From assembly GCA_948567375.1 (NCBI GenBank), contig OX419759.1, positions 287,303 through 351,302 on the forward strand: DNA of 64,000 bases, given 5' to 3'. Source of the stretch: Lunularia cruciata. Its lineage: Eukaryota > Streptophyta > Marchantiopsida > Lunulariales > Lunulariaceae. A program made the position numbers and the translations under genes. Shown piece after piece: positions 11,405-25,274 of this stretch. Numbering within the stretch: position 1 is the stretch's first letter; every line of letters starts with the position of its first letter. The notes beneath the pieces are model-generated. The model ran no database searches and was not told the DNA's origin. It worked only from the letters and a program-made list of their open reading frames with translations.

Positions 11405-14400
11405 CCTTCCACAATAACCTATAGATTGGTATCCACTAGGAAGATCCTATAATTCATGTGGTTATGTGGTGATACATGTCAACTTTGCATTGATAGGAGG
11501 TTAAATCCCTAACCATGAGTTAATGATAGACATGATAACCATTGCAGTAACAAATCCACCCTATTTGGGTCTCTATATTTAGTATATGGCTACTTCTATT
11601 CTATTGTTCCAAGATAACTTCCTTCTATCATCTTAGTACCAAACAATATCATATCATCTTTGAATCCAAGATTCTTGGTTGCTTGGCCTTATGGGCACTC
11701 TTCTTAGCCCGAGTGGTCTTCTTCCTTGGTTCTTGCAATCCTTTAGTAGTCTTATTTGTTGTTTTACCTTTTGTTGTTGCTTTTGGCTCTCTAGTTTTGT
11801 CTTGATTGGTTATAGAGCACTCTACTCAAGTTTTGTAAGCATGTCTTCTTCAAAATTGCTTGCTTTCTTTATCCTATTCTTACTTTAAATGAATATCTTC
11901 CTCCTCTTCCTCCTCACCAAAGGTTAGTTGAATAGTTAGAAGTTCTCTCTTAGGGTTTTGATTTTCCCTTGAGATATGCCTAATTCTTGATGTGTAATCA
12001 ACCTTAGCTTTAAGGTTTGGCCATTACACCTTCTTATGTCTTTAATTGGTGATGGTAACGGAGTGGTTACTAGCCGCAAGGATAGACAATTGAACAATTC
12101 TATTTAGATGTCCCTTCAAGAAATGGGAGTATAGTTGTCTTGCATTCATAGCTTCTTTGTACTTTTTTGTAAGTTCTACAATCTTCCCTTTAAGCTTTGT
12201 AATTGCGGGAGTGTTATCTTAATGGAGGTCCAAAATACAAGCTTTAGTTGGAGGTTCCTTTGGATATTGCACCTCCTTTTAAAGAATAAAAGGAAAAGGC
12301 TTTGATAATTTTATCTTCAATCACTCTCATCAACTCAATCTACTTTGACCTTGGACTGCAAATAGACTTTGTGCCAAGCTTGTCTTGCACCCAAAGGATA
12401 CCTCTTATGGTAGTTCTTGTGTACACCATAAGCTAAAAGCAAGAACATAGCTAATATCAAGCACTACCTAAGATAACAACTCCAAAAGGATACTCTCATT
12501 CTCTCCTTAAGTCCCTAATTCCCTCTCTTCTTCCATAAGCTCAACCAAAATAACCTTTAAGAGAAGACTTAATCAATTTCAAACACAAAATTCTTTCAAT
12601 ATAAATTATACTTTTCTTATACTCAAAAAATTGTCCTCTAGAGTTAGAGGTTCTTCCAACATCAACATTATAGTAGTGGTTTTCTCTATTAGAAAATATA
12701 AGTAATAATCATCACAAAACCTCATTCCACTCACTCGTTCCTTTCTCTAAGCTCGATAAGCAAGGAAATCGTTTCACCTCCTAGATTCCCTCTTTGTATA
12801 CTTACCAAAATTACCATACAAAGTTCTTTGGTAAAATCACTACTTCACTTAATTACCAATGGTTGGAAATCTTTGGTCAATATGCCTTTTTGGTCTTGCA
12901 TACCTCCATTTGGAAGCTTCCAAGCATAATTCTTAGGAATTAAGGATATTCTCCTAACAATGCAATATATTCCAAAGTCAAATCAAAACAACCTAACTTG
13001 ATCAATATTACATGTTGGTGCATGTATGCTTTACTAGAATACTTAGTTTAGTATTACCAATAGTTAAAATATATTCTTTACATAAGTTTAACCAAGCTTC
13101 TAAATTAGTCATGATAAGCTAAAGTTAGTCACAACTAATATAGAGATGTTCCTATTTTAGAAGAGCTTAAAGGAGTGAGCATCACCACTTTGGATCTAAA
13201 TGTATTGGTTTTGTATTATTCTTAGATGCTTGGCTTTAAGGGTTGAGAGCTCTTGAATCCCTAAGCCTTTTTTGGGCAAATTTTCATATAATCCAAAGAT
13301 AGCACGTGTGAAGAAAATGTTGATTTAGTGCTAGGTCAATATAAGATCACACACTTATAGGATTATTTACATGAGATTATTTTCATGAGTTTAGATATTC
13401 TTTTGACTTCTAACTTTATATTACTTTTGGCTTAGTAAATTGATTTAAAATAGTAATAATAATTTCCAAGAAATTCACACATATATAAATTATGGATAAG
13501 GTACTCATCAGCATTTTATTTAATCTTTCTCTCTCCCCTTGAGTTCTCTAGTGAAAATGGCTTGAAGCTCTTTTGTAACAACTCAATGATTACCAAATTA
13601 AAGCATTTTGATAAGATACAAGTTGATCTTACAAAGATACTGCTTAAAAGTCTCTATAGATATATAGAAAATTGTAACTTTCTAGCTCTTATTGTTATTC
13701 AGTGTTTAATGTAGAAACTAGTCCTAGAGTAGTATAATGTCACTTTTAAGGAGCAACTACTATGGAAAGTACAAAAAGAAGACTCACAATCACATAGAAT
13801 AAAATTGTTCAAATCTTAACAATTATGATTCAATTTGAAGATTTAAATCTTTTCTTAACAAGAATTTTAGGACCTTTGCCAAGGACACATGTTCTATCCT
13901 TCACCAAAGGCATATGTCTTTGTGAAGATTCCTTTGTCCAAAGAATCTATCTTTATGTGTATTTATCAAATACACAAGGCACTCAACAAATTCAACTACA
14001 AAGATTCATCAATACTACACACTTAAAGAGTAAGACCCTTCACAAATAGATTAAAGAAGCAACAAGTACCCGTGCTCTTTCACTTTATTCACATTTTCCA
14101 TGAATTGAATGTTAAACACTCTGAATGCGTAGCAGAAATAACTAAGTGGATACAGTAATTACATTTCTAAAACTAACTAATAGCTATACATTAACTCCCA
14201 TGAAATCAAATTACCTAAATTGACTAACTTCCTACTTATAATAAATTCAAAAATTAAGATTAATTGGTTCTAAAAAGTGACCTCCTTCTCCTTTTTTGTA
14301 ATCACCTAATTTGAAAGTGATTCTCCTTAATTCTAACTTAAGGTTTTCTCACGTCTTAATAGTGGTTGTTTTTGTTCCTCTATTAATTTTGTTGTGCATG

Positions 14401-14970
14401 AATCAATGGTGAATATTCCTAGATTTCTTCAGTTCCTTCCATGCCAAATTTTCATTCAAGAATCTCAATATTGAGTTTATCTAACTTAAGGCATTTCCAC
14501 CTTTGGCAAAATTCCCTTGTTACGAGTACTCTTACCTCCAAATGTGAACTATTCTGTCCTTTACCAAAAATTATTTGCTTGCATTGCTAGCCCTTTGTCC
14601 CCAATAGTCTAAACAATGTTATGTCAATCCTGTAATGGTAACTCCCTTTTATTTCTCCTCCAGCTCTTGGGTCTTGAACCAAGTTACCTTCAACTTGGAT
14701 GTTGATGAAGCAAGCTCTATATCTTTATATACGCATTTTTTGGAGTTCATCCTTAAGATATAGTTTAAGTTTGACCATCTTCTTATGCCTTGTCTTTGGT
14801 ATTTTTCACTTCTTATTCAATAAGGTGATAACTTTCTCATTTTCTTCATTTGACTTAACAACATTCTCCTTAAATTTAATTAGATCACTATCTAAAAGTT
14901 ATAGTTTCCAATTTCACCTTCTACTCTTTGGTTCAACTATCATTCTCCTTCTAAATTTCTACAATGGTTT
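11405..14970. other. AT-rich sequence, no gene recognised
   Basis: No complete gene or terminal repeat was identified. Around 11680-11930 the plus strand is CT-rich, and the minus strand would encode Lys/Thr/Glu-rich peptide, like a decayed gag or nuclear-protein tail. No motif supports a name. The rest looks like old repeat or spacer. Confidence 0.4.
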
Positions 14971-14975
14971 CTACC

Positions 14976-16032
14976 TTATCTACTTGTGCTCTTTGATTGC
15001 TTCCAACTTGTTCTTTGTCTTATTGGGATTCTTATAGAGTAGCTCTTTGTTTGCTTTATGATAGTATGAAGTTGAATTTTTTTTCTTCTCACCAAGTGCA
15101 TGTAGTCATGCATATCCAACCATTGCTCAACATATTCAAGATAGGTAGAATCTACAAAATCAAAGATTAAAACAAGTTTTGGTCTCACATTCTCAATAGA
15201 TGTCACACTAAACCTATTCTCACCAAAGCTACTTCTTTGGTTATATTTTGGGTTTCTTTGTCCCATGGCAATGACCTCTAATTCAAAGTGTGGAATCAGA
15301 ATTTTGACCTCCTAATGCATGCCTTTGTCTTCTACCTATGTATTTCTTGGTACTTTAGGCAATTTACTTCTTGGTACTATGCCTTTGTCTTCTACCTATT
15401 CCCTTTCTAATTGAGGGACTTCCCTTCCCCATCAGACTTGGTGCTCTCTCTATCCCTCAACTCCAAAGCTGAGGAGGAGACTACTTGGAATTTGTGTTCT
15501 TCTATGACAAACTTCTTCTATCTACTAACCATGCTCAAAGGTTCTTCATCAACATTTTGCTTGGTCAAAAACACTCTTTGTTCCAATTTTTTCCTCCACT
15601 TAGTAGGCTCTTTAGGTATATTGGACTCTCCCATCTTCAAGAAGTGCATACTCTTCTCCTTGATAGACTTCAACATATCTTGCACTCTTGGCATACTTAC
15701 ATCACGAGCATTTGAGCTTTGGTCCACAATGCCTTGGTTATAGTGGCAGGTATAGTGTCAAGGAAGCAAAATTTTGCAAGGCTAGCAATACACATGAGTA
15801 CCAAATACCCAAAAATTCAAAATGATCTTCAAAGAATATCTTTTATGTTTCTTTTTAGTAGTTTCTTTCTTACATGAAGCGAATAACAAATAGAACTAGG
15901 TAGCATGTTCCTTTTCTTCAAATGCACCATATAATTTTGAGTGTAATGGTGAAATATACTTGCACAATCTACATTCTTTCTTGCAAAGATGTATTCAAAG
16001 AATATTGCTTGATGATGGTCATGTAAGTTCAC
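14976..16032 (-). pseudogene. Unidentified minus-strand coding relic (Lys/Glu-rich)
   Basis: Several minus-strand open segments (16032-15829, 15727-15518, 15266-14976) have protein-like composition, with Lys/Glu-rich helices and Trp/Met-containing phrases such as PKEPTKWRKKLEQ. They lie among gypsy fragments, and a gag-like or accessory retroelement origin is likely. No catalytic motif is seen and I do not recognise the family. Confidence 0.35.
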
Positions 16033-17433
16033 TATCCAAAAAATTCATGATTGCTATTGCAAACATTCTCTTTGTAGGATCTCCATACATTGACACCTTA
16101 AAACCATTACTTGATGTGTGGGTTTGAATCCGACTCCTGCCAAAAAAGGTGATGCTGAGAAAAAAAATGCAAAAAATAAACAACCCACCCACAAAACACG
16201 AGGTCCGGTTCTAGATATAACTTTTCTGATTTCCTTTCCTGCCTGGGGCTTCTCCTGGAATCTGTGGGCATGGGATATCTTCCACTTGAGATATCTCGAT
16301 CTTATAAGGTAATTTAGATACACAAAATATATCTGGTGAGAAATCTTCCACTTTCTCAGTTTCATGAATGCCACTTCTAACTTCTTTGTCATCTATGATG
16401 TCTCTTTCTTTTGGGTGTTGATAGTATGGCTGCCCAACAGACCTACATCTTTTGCTAATACTTGGTATCAATGTTCCCCATTCATTTTGGAGGATTCTTT
16501 CTAAGTATATTACACCTCCAATTTTACCCTTGCTTAATTTCTTGAGCTACATACACAAAGATGTGACTCTAATCCTACTAAAAAAATTCAGATAGGTGTA
16601 ATATAGGTTACTTTATATCACAATTTCCTATTTCTCCATTGAAAGAGCAATTTGTTTTAACCTCCTCATGGCATTCTTTCCACCTTGCATATACATCATA
16701 CCTATTTTCTTTCAATTTTTATAACAACCTTGAATCTCTTCACTCATTTTTACACTCCATGATTACATCTCCTAGATTATTCTAAGCTTTTGCAATTGAT
16801 TATAATTTCACTCAATTTTGACTTTATTGCAAACTCTCTTTTTGCAAGGATTAGTTATGTTGATGAAAATGATCCTCTTCATGTGGATTGTCAATCTATT
16901 CTCCAAGCTTGATTTTTTCACCTCAATGTATCAATCCTCCTCCATCCCACTCACGTGTGACATGATTGGGCACTTCCTATGATGGCCATCAATGGAACTC
17001 AAAATGTCATTGAATGAATCTAGTTTCCCATACCTTCCATTATTCATCCTTTGTCTTTGGCCAACCACTCTTTGCTTTTGACATACATTCCTTCATCTTG
17101 TGTTCTCATGATAGTCCTTTGTTCTTAGCATCTTTGGATTTTGCTTCAAGTCAGTCCAAACACTTGAACTTCCGATAACTAAACTTCTCTCTTATGAAGT
17201 ATACAAAATAAAGGGATTTTTTCCTAAACCCACAATGTCAATACATATCAAGAATTATAAGTAAAGCAAAAAGAAAGTTTTTTACATGGAAATTCCTAAT
17301 ACCACACCCTTAGAGTTTTAGTGTTATAATAGTATTATAGCATTTGGTTTGCCACAACTCTTAGTCCATGTTACAATACCTTAATATCTATATGAAGTTC
17401 ATCTTTAATACCGATATAAGTTTGGCTCACAAC

Positions 17434-18260
17434 TCAAGCAATAAGAGCACAATAAGTATGGCTTATAGAGAGTTTCTTTATGGTATAAGTGCCAAAATAC
17501 TTAAGTAAAAATATTTGTTTTCTCTTATACCAAGGTGTATTAAAGAACATTGCTTCCTTGAAATGTGGTTTTCTTTTCTTTAGAAATTTCTTGCTAAGAA
17601 CCCTCTTTTGTTGAGCTTGAGATCTTTTGATTTGAACCAAATCAGAGCTTTTACTTCCTCTAAATCCATAAGTGTTACTTGTATCACCTCTTTGTATCTT
17701 TTGCTTGCACTTCTTCTAAGTCAGCTTGAAGAGTTTGAAGCTTTTGGAGATTAAATTGAATTATTATTTTAAACCATACACCATCTTAAAAGGAGAATAT
17801 CCTTGTCAAGCCTTCATAGTAATGCAATGCTCCAAAATTATTGCAGATCGTAATTTATCCTGGTTGTGCCTTGTACCTTTGATATCAATATCCTTGACCA
17901 ACATTATGCATAAGGTGTAGTTGGTAATATTTGTAAGCTTATTTGGGTTTGGCTTCTGTGTTGTTTACATCCTTGCTTGATTGAGTAGTAGACACATTGT
18001 TGTAGTCATACTCCCACCAAATTATCCTCCATGATCATATAAACTAAAGATGACAACTAAAACGAGTAATACACTCTCATATAGACATTTCCTCACTTGA
18101 GATTTGTTGATGGCCTTCAAAGGTCTTGCTTCTACCTACTTGGTCAAGTAATCAATAGCCATACAATATATATACTTGCTAAAAGGCGCTACAAAGTCAA
18201 TACCTCACTTTTCAAAAGGTCATACCACAAGCATACTAAGTAATATTGAATATAAAAAAA
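17434..18260 (-). pseudogene. Gypsy integrase fragment
   Basis: Near 18250-18130 the minus strand carries integrase-core phrases (GIDFV, then YCMAIDYLTK and VEARPL), and further on FKMVYGL, a typical end-of-core phrase. A basic C-terminal part ends near 17434. The style resembles Tat/Athila-like gypsy integrase rather than the chromoviruses elsewhere in the window. No reverse transcriptase or LTR could be assigned to it. Old and broken. Confidence 0.6.
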
Positions 18261-18599
18261 CTAAAGTTAATTGAATTAATATTTATAGGGAGTTGAAGCT
18301 TAAAATAGTACTCCCTACTTGGACTGAAGAAGATTAATGGTGGAGGAAGTGCAAAGATCTACCAAGATTGTACTTCCTTGAATCTATATATTATATAGAT
18401 GTATCTTATCTTATCTTTCTGATTTTTGCCTAGCTAATTGTTATTCATGTGGCTTGGTAAGTTATTTGCTTTTCCCCAAAGATATTTTACTTTTGTCATC
18501 TTGGGAATTCATAATACTCCAAAGATTATAACTACAAAGATTTACAACTAAGAATAACCATTAGTGAAGGGTCTTTGACACTAGACTACTTCAAAAAAC

Positions 18600-20900
18600 T
18601 TCCTTCACCACTAGGTTTTCTACTATCTGTAACACTAGAGAATCATATGATTCTATGAATTTCCCATCTACATGTTCCCTAATCTTGATCAATGCTCTAT
18701 CTATCTTTGGGTCTTTGCAAGCCTTTCCTTCCAAAATTTATACATGAAATTTGAGCTCATGTATCTTTGTCTTGGTCATCCTACACATTGTTGCTTCTTC
18801 CTGATTGCTATCAATTGTCCCAAAGATCCTACAACTTTTTGGTAATCTTAGTTATCTCTTTCTTTGAATGGTTATAAGCTCCTTGCACTTTGGCTATTTT
18901 ATCAATCACCATCTTGGACCTTATGGTAGCTTGTTCTTTGTGTTCCTTTTTCAACTCTACTTGTAGGACCCCAACCAAAGGCTGGTCTCTTCAATGTATT
19001 TGTCAAACATAGCTTGCATGGTAGCTTACTTACCATGATCAATCTCTACTTCTTGTTTAAGGTAAAAGAGCTATGTACTTTGGTTCCGCAATTTTACCTC
19101 CAAGCTACTTTTGTCAAAAAAACATCCATCTCCTCTTGTAGTCTTCAGATCTCCAAGTCTTGATCCTTCTTTGCACTCTCCAACAAAGTCTTCTCTCTTT
19201 ATGTGCTCTACATCTTATAATAATGTATCTCTTCTCTTACACACCTCTTTGTATAGGACCTTGTACTTTTCTGCTTTGCCTTGCCCATGGCCTTTTGCAC
19301 CTTTATTGCAAACTTATTCATGTTTAGTTTCTTTACTAGCAACATGCAGTTCTTCACTTTTGGCCAATCCTCTTGATATTGTAGAAGAATTGCCTAAGGT
19401 TTAAAATATGTTAATAGAACTAAGTAAAATGATGCTTCATCAAATATTGGTGTTGACTATACTATGGTTACTACCATTTTCCCCTTGTACCAAACTCCCC
19501 TAGGGACATCCTCTACTTGGATATCAATCTCTTTGTCTTTGACCAATACTTTTTTGGCCTCCTTTGCTCCCAATTTTGAAGGTGATCTTGATTGCACAAG
19601 AGTGGTTGGTTCTTTTTCTCAAATGTCTCCTTGATCTTAGGCCTCATGATTCCTTTCACTTTGCAAGGCAAAATACGCATCAACATATTCCTTGTTTCTT
19701 TTGGTCTCTATATGTCTGTCCTACCTGATCAATTGATCATCTTCCTCTTCTTCAACTTCCTTGTCTCTAGATTTGCCCTCATCCAAAGAAACATCTTTCA
19801 TGTTTGGATTCTTCTTCATCTTTTTTGTAGGCCATTTTGGTCTCGAGAAATGAGTAGCACTCTTCTTGTTCAAGATAGTGTCCTCCTTCACCTCCACAAC
19901 CTTACTGGAAGTAGGAAACTACATGTTTGCTTCTTGGATCATCTTCATCGCTCCCTTCCTTTTAGGTTGTAATTCAAAATAACCTTTGGAGTAGAAGTGA
20001 CCAGAGAATTTCATTCTCTCTTCCTTGTAATTCAAAATAACCTTTGGAGTAGAAGTGACCAATGAATTTCATCCTCTCTTTCTTACTCAATATGTTGACA
20101 CCCACAAAGAAATGGATTGGAAAAAGAGTGAAGTAGGTAGCTACTTTTTCCTCCTATAATCCTCAAATCATTGACCAAGTATGTGATAAAACATATATAC
20201 CCAATTTTTTGCTACTCTTTTATACACTTGGTTGAGGAAGATAGCTTGATTGATCATCAAGTAAGTGGGCCTTTTGAGTCAAAATAAATCTATGAGCAAG
20301 GATACTATTACTTTGTGGGCTAGGTCCTTGTAATTGCAAACCCGCTAGTTGTTGCTAAGGTTTCTTGGTTCAGCAAAAAATTGGTTATTTTGGTGTTGAC
20401 CTTCTCACCCATATCCCCAAACTTGGTATCTACTGTGAGATCTTCCAATGGCATACTTCTAGCCCAAGGACCATCCTCTAGTGTTCTTCACTCCACTCCT
20501 TTGGATTACCTCTTAAATTGCCACTCCCATGATTCTTACTTCTCATCTCATGTACCATTCAGAGTGAACTAAAATCTCAATTCTAGAGCAAGGTGGTCAG
20601 ATGCTTGCTCTAAAGAAATTTGCTCCTAACATAGATTTTCCACTTATCCACCGTTAGATATCAGAAGATTACTACTAGAACTCTCCTTATCACTCCTTCT
20701 CCTCTTAGCATATTGACTATTTAAGAATTTTCTAACACAAAGGCTGTTTACCAACAAAAATTCTAAGTTTTTACTCTCTTTAGTTTATACTCAAAGCTTT
20801 CCTTGCCATTTTTGCAAGGAATTTGTAGAAGAAAGAATTACTTGCCCTATTCTCAATTTTATAGTCAAGAATATTTTGCCAACTATCCTTCGTATGTGCA
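18600..20900 (-). pseudogene. Decayed minus-strand coiled-coil / gag-like region
   Basis: The plus strand is strongly CT-rich, and the minus strand reads as stretches of Lys/Glu-rich heptad-like peptide (for example near 19150-19050 and 19950-19700). Upstream, near 20330-20030, is a Trp/Tyr-containing globular-looking segment. Plus-strand open frames here are shadows. It may be the gag end of a gypsy element or a relative of the coding region in E4. Neither is established. Confidence 0.35.
19969..20084. repeat. 58-bp tandem duplication
   Basis: Two adjacent units, 19969-20026 and 20027-20084, each starting GTAATTCAAAATAACCTTTG and differing at only a few bases. It looks like a recent local duplication within the decayed minus-strand coding region. 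Confidence 0.85.
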
Positions 20901-21339
20901 TAATCCCTATCCATACACACACAAAAGAACTCCTTGGCAACTACCAATGGTTCTTGGCAACAATTTTTTCCTTGTCCATGGAAGGAGAGTTTTGATTTTC
21001 AATAAGGTCTTTGATTCCAAAATTCACTGGCAAAGAGCCTTCATACCTTCCTTGTTTTCTCAATATCTTTGTATTTGATCTATTTTCATACCCTTCTTCC
21101 TTGCATTCTTGCTATATAAGGAGATAGATCCAAAGAATCCCCATTTGCAAATTATTTTCCCTTCATATAGGAAAGGAAAACTCTTAAATCTAATAAAAAT
21201 AACAAATTATTTTAAATGTGTGCACTACATACACTCTCATTGAAATTTGAGCATCCTCACAAACACAAGGACTACCCTCTTCTTTGGATCTAAGCATAGT
21301 ATATTTGGACTCACTAACTATGTACTTGAGTCAAGAAGA

Positions 21340-21560
21340 GGTTTCCTTTTATGTCAGCTAATTCTAGGGAGTTATTATCAAGAACTTGTACTACCTTGTA
21401 AGTTCCAATCCATCTTAATTGTAACTTGCCTAGAGAGAACATATATTGCCTAATAGAACTAAGTCACCTTCTTTCATAACAACTTGTTTGATCTTCTTAT
21501 CATGTTGCTCCTTTCTTTGTAGTTGATTCCTCCTTGTATGCTTGTACTAGTTATCTCTCT
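21340..21560 (-). pseudogene. Gypsy integrase C-terminal fragment
   Basis: At 21545-21454 the minus strand encodes RKEQHDKKIKQ followed by MKEGDLVLL, the hallmark that opens the integrase C-terminal domain in many plant gypsy elements. No LTR or catalytic domain is preserved beside it. It may belong to the same old element as the coding relic to its left. Confidence 0.6.
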
Positions 21561-22199
21561 TCTCTTCAGGGTACATCAATTGCTGCATCAAAAGGTCTTG
21601 ACTCTCTTCTCATCACCATCAACTTCTATTGTGTATTCCCTTGCATAGGTGCTACCTGATGCAAAGGCCTTATAGTTACCTTTTTCCTTGTTGCCAACCT
21701 TTTGTGGAGCTTTGTACTCCCTTATCTCCACAGATCTTGCATTTTATGTTTGAATTTTCTTCATGACCCTAGTACCTACAACTTGAGTGGCAAAGTAGCT
21801 TTTTAGCATAGTGTGACTAGGGAACAAACACATCCTTATCCATTGGGGTTAATGTATCTACTTTGATGTAGAAAAATATGGCAAAGGGTACCAATTAGTT
21901 TCCCTTTCTTGTCAAAGAAAAAGACTCCTCTAATTAACCAAACTTTGTTCCCAAAAAGGAATAGTAAACAAAAGATATCCTTATAATACATTAAAAAATC
22001 CCTACTTTAAAAAAATTGACTGGAAATAAAATTCAAATTAATTAAAAAGAGTCAACATTCCAAGTACCAAAATTTGACTAAGAGAAAATAAAGGAGAAAG
22101 AAGCAAAAGAAGACTTAGAGCTCTCTCTGATTTGGTACAAGTTTTCTATAACTTAAATAAAAGTTTACACATAATGCACAATCTTAATATCATTTGAGG

Positions 22200-22640
22200 T
22201 TATGTATGTAATATTTGCTATAGTTTTTTAAATAGACTTTATTGGAACAGGTTCTACTCTAGATGTAAGAATACCAAGTTAGTCTATGCTAAGTATAGTT
22301 AAAAGAATATAAAACTAGCATACATCTGGGAATTTTAAGAATATTCTCAAAGCATCCAAGAAGCTTCTTGTTGAGAAGATTCTATAAACTTCCATAAGAT
22401 TGAGTAGCTTGTATGCCAAATAAACTGCTAGCTTAGCTTAGACTCCAAGAAAGATGGCTTCTACAAGAAAACTTCTTTGGAAGCTTCCTTAGGAATCTTG
22501 TACATAGTTTGCCTATAAGTAACTAAGCCCAAGTTGAGTCTAGGTATTTGGAATTTCCCTCAATTGAGAGTTTTCAATTTGATCTTACATCCTCTTATTT
22601 TTCTCTTAGTTATATTATTAGAATAAAATATCTGAATAGT
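22200..22640 (+). repeat. Decayed LTR resembling those of element F, opposite strand
   Basis: Shares the architecture of the F LTR: an AGCTTCT/GAAGCTTCC-rich U3, a CCTATAAGTA TATA-like box near 22510 and a TTCCCTCA phrase downstream. It lies on the plus strand. Boundaries are vague and no coding region accompanies it, so it may be a solo LTR or a truncated end. Confidence 0.45.
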
Positions 22641-22649
22641 TATTTTTAA

Positions 22650-25142
22650 TATTTTCCTATCTTTATCTATGGTCCAAATTTCACTCCTCAAAGATTGATA
22701 TAATATAAAAAATAAAAATCTAAACATGCATTGAAATTTGTAAAAAAAGCTTTTTTTTACTCACATTTCATATTATTTTATCAAAATCTAGAAGTATAAC
22801 TTGATATCTTGTCCTTAATTCTTGCTAAGAAATTTAATGGAATTAAGGAGTCTTGTTTTTAGCAAACCAACAAGTTTTAAATTTTCACTTTGCAATAAGG
22901 ATTTTATGAGAAAGTGAAAATGGATTTACATTATGTGGCAATAGATGGTTTATAAACAAGCATTGTGTAACAATTTAAGAGATGCATTGTGTAACAATAA
23001 GATAGCTCAATTGACATATTTAAAGTAAATTGATGCATTTATATGGTCATCAAGAATCTTTTTATTATAATTCAATATTTATCCTTTAAAATCAAGTGTC
23101 ATCATGAATCTATACATAATAACAGATCTTTAATCTTCTTGATAATTTAACTAAGAAGGGGTTTTATGAACACTACAAGCTCATAAAATGTGGATAGCAA
23201 TGGTCAAATAGGGTGATATAGTTTAGCATATTCTAAAGATATGATGGAACAAATTTTCAAATGTCAAATTTCTACATGAATATCACTTTTTCTATGCACA
23301 TTACATATGAAATTAAAAGCTAAAAGATTGTGTTGACTTAGTTTGGATAATATACATGATATATATCTTACTTTCTACATAAGAAATTAATTTATTTTAT
23401 GTTCTTATAGTTGACTCTCTTTTTTAGGATAATTAAATTTATGCTTTATTTGATTAAAAAATCTACTTGTGCTTAATTCACTTGGAAGGTTTGAAAGTTC
23501 TTCATGCATAATGACAAGTCATATTCTATGCCTAATCATATGATTGAACATCCAAGTTATTACATTTTTTAATAGGATTTGCAAGGTATAAACTTCATAT
23601 GCATCATAATGAGGAAAGTGCTTAATTCCTAAGAATTCTCATAACAATTATTTTGAGAGATAAATATTTAGGAGTAGTAGTAGATTAACTGACCAAGACA
23701 AAACCTCCACTACATATTTTCCTTTTACACCCAAGAAATCTGAAATATTTATGATTGGAGTGAGTGTTTTTGGTTTTTGGTTTTTGGTTTCTTATCTTCA
23801 GTCGAGTATATATCATACATGTAATTTTGAAGAGTGATGCAAACTTGACAACCCTATAATTTAAAGCAAGATTGTAAAATATATATTTTTATATTTATAG
23901 CTAGATGATAAAACAAAAAATAAGATATAATTTTCTATTTTACTTCCTTGTATAGATATAGATATTCAGGAGAATCAATGTTTGTTTTTACTTTGTTAGA
24001 TAAATCCATCACCAAGATGATTAGATGCTTAGATGTATAAGTAGACAATCAAGATGAAAGAAATGTTTCACCTTTGTGGTTTGATAATTTCTATATAGAA
24101 ATGATATCATCCTAAATAAGAAGTTATTATACTAGATCAAATAAAGTACTCAAAAATATTTCTAAATATTCAATCTTAGTACTTCAACCAATATATTATA
24201 TTAAATTTAACCAAAAACTCAAGCTCCAAATGAGAGGGGAATGGCTTTAGAGTAAGCAAATTCTTCCAATGAATTAAATGGTTCAAAGACTTGGTAAAGA
24301 AATGGTGATAACAATTTCTTACATACTTTTTGCAAAGTCCTAACTTTAAATTAAGTGCTCCTATAGAGAAGGAAGATTGATTGATGCCTTATTTTTTGGG
24401 ATAATTTTAAAAACAGTGTATTATTTATGCCTATTTCAGGTATTTTGATAATGAGAAAATTCTATAAAATTAAGCACATTAGATGGTTTCATTTCAGATA
24501 TTTTTGAGAATAAGAAACTTTTCTTCATTAAAATAAGCACTTTAGGAGGTTTTAGAAATGCCTTTTGATCTCCATAGAGATCCCATAAATAATCTTTTAT
24601 GGGAGATCTACTAGAGGTCCTACAAATTTGTATGGTATGCATGGAGGTGGGTAGGTGGGTTTTATGGACAGAAGTCTCATAGCCATTGGTAAATTTATGG
24701 GCGGTGAAAAACATGATGTATAAATTTATAAGCTTGCATAAAACTTAATAAGAAAACATTTAGTTTGAGATCTATACACTTCACAAAGTTATCCAAAACT
24801 CTAAAATTTTATGGGAATGTTTAAAGAAAAGCTTGATTTGGGTTAAAGGTCCCATCAAAGTATTTATGGCAACTTTACATGAACAAAAAATTTCTATAAG
24901 GTTCCCATAAAATTAATTTTTGAAACCCCTGTTGCATATTACGTTAAGCATATTAGGATTATGATATTTTCATTAAAAACATACACAATTTTAAAAGGTA
25001 AAAAACTTGGTAAAAAATATCAAGTTTACTTTGTTAGGTTTTGATGTTGTGCTTCTCAAAAGAAATATTTGAGAATTCTACTTATAAAGCTAACAAGGCT
25101 ACCATGCTTACTTATCAGTGAAAAGCTAACAAATTACCCATT
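22650..25142. other. AT-rich spacer
   Basis: No coding region, LTR or RNA gene was recognised. The open frame near 24436-24714 has no recognisable features. The last five bases (CCATT) are the left target duplication of element F. Confidence 0.45.
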
Positions 25143-25245
25143 TGTAAAAGACCAAGACCAAGGGGAGATATAGGAGAATGGAAGCTCAGATTGGGATGCT
25201 TGAATGAGGGAAAAATCTAAATGCCTAGCATGAGCTTTGGCTTTG

Positions 25246-25257
25246 GTATTTATAGGT
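25246..25257 (-). promoter_or_regulatory. TATA box in element F 3' LTR
   Basis: CCTATAAATACC on the minus strand, a strong plant TATA box, conserved in the other F/H LTRs (31833-31844 and 51119-51130). It lies downstream of the heat-shock-element-like array and should mark the U3/R region. Confidence 0.8.
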
Positions 25258-25274
25258 AGCATACAAAGCCCTTG

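Noticed and set aside
16110-16200. B-box-like GGTTTGAATCCGACTCC on the plus strand followed by A-rich sequence, like a SINE
   Set aside because: No convincing A box at the right distance upstream, no target duplication and no second copy in the window.
19111-19972. Plus-strand open frames rich in Ser, Leu and Phe
   Set aside because: Composition is that of an antisense reading of Lys/Glu-rich minus-strand coding sequence.
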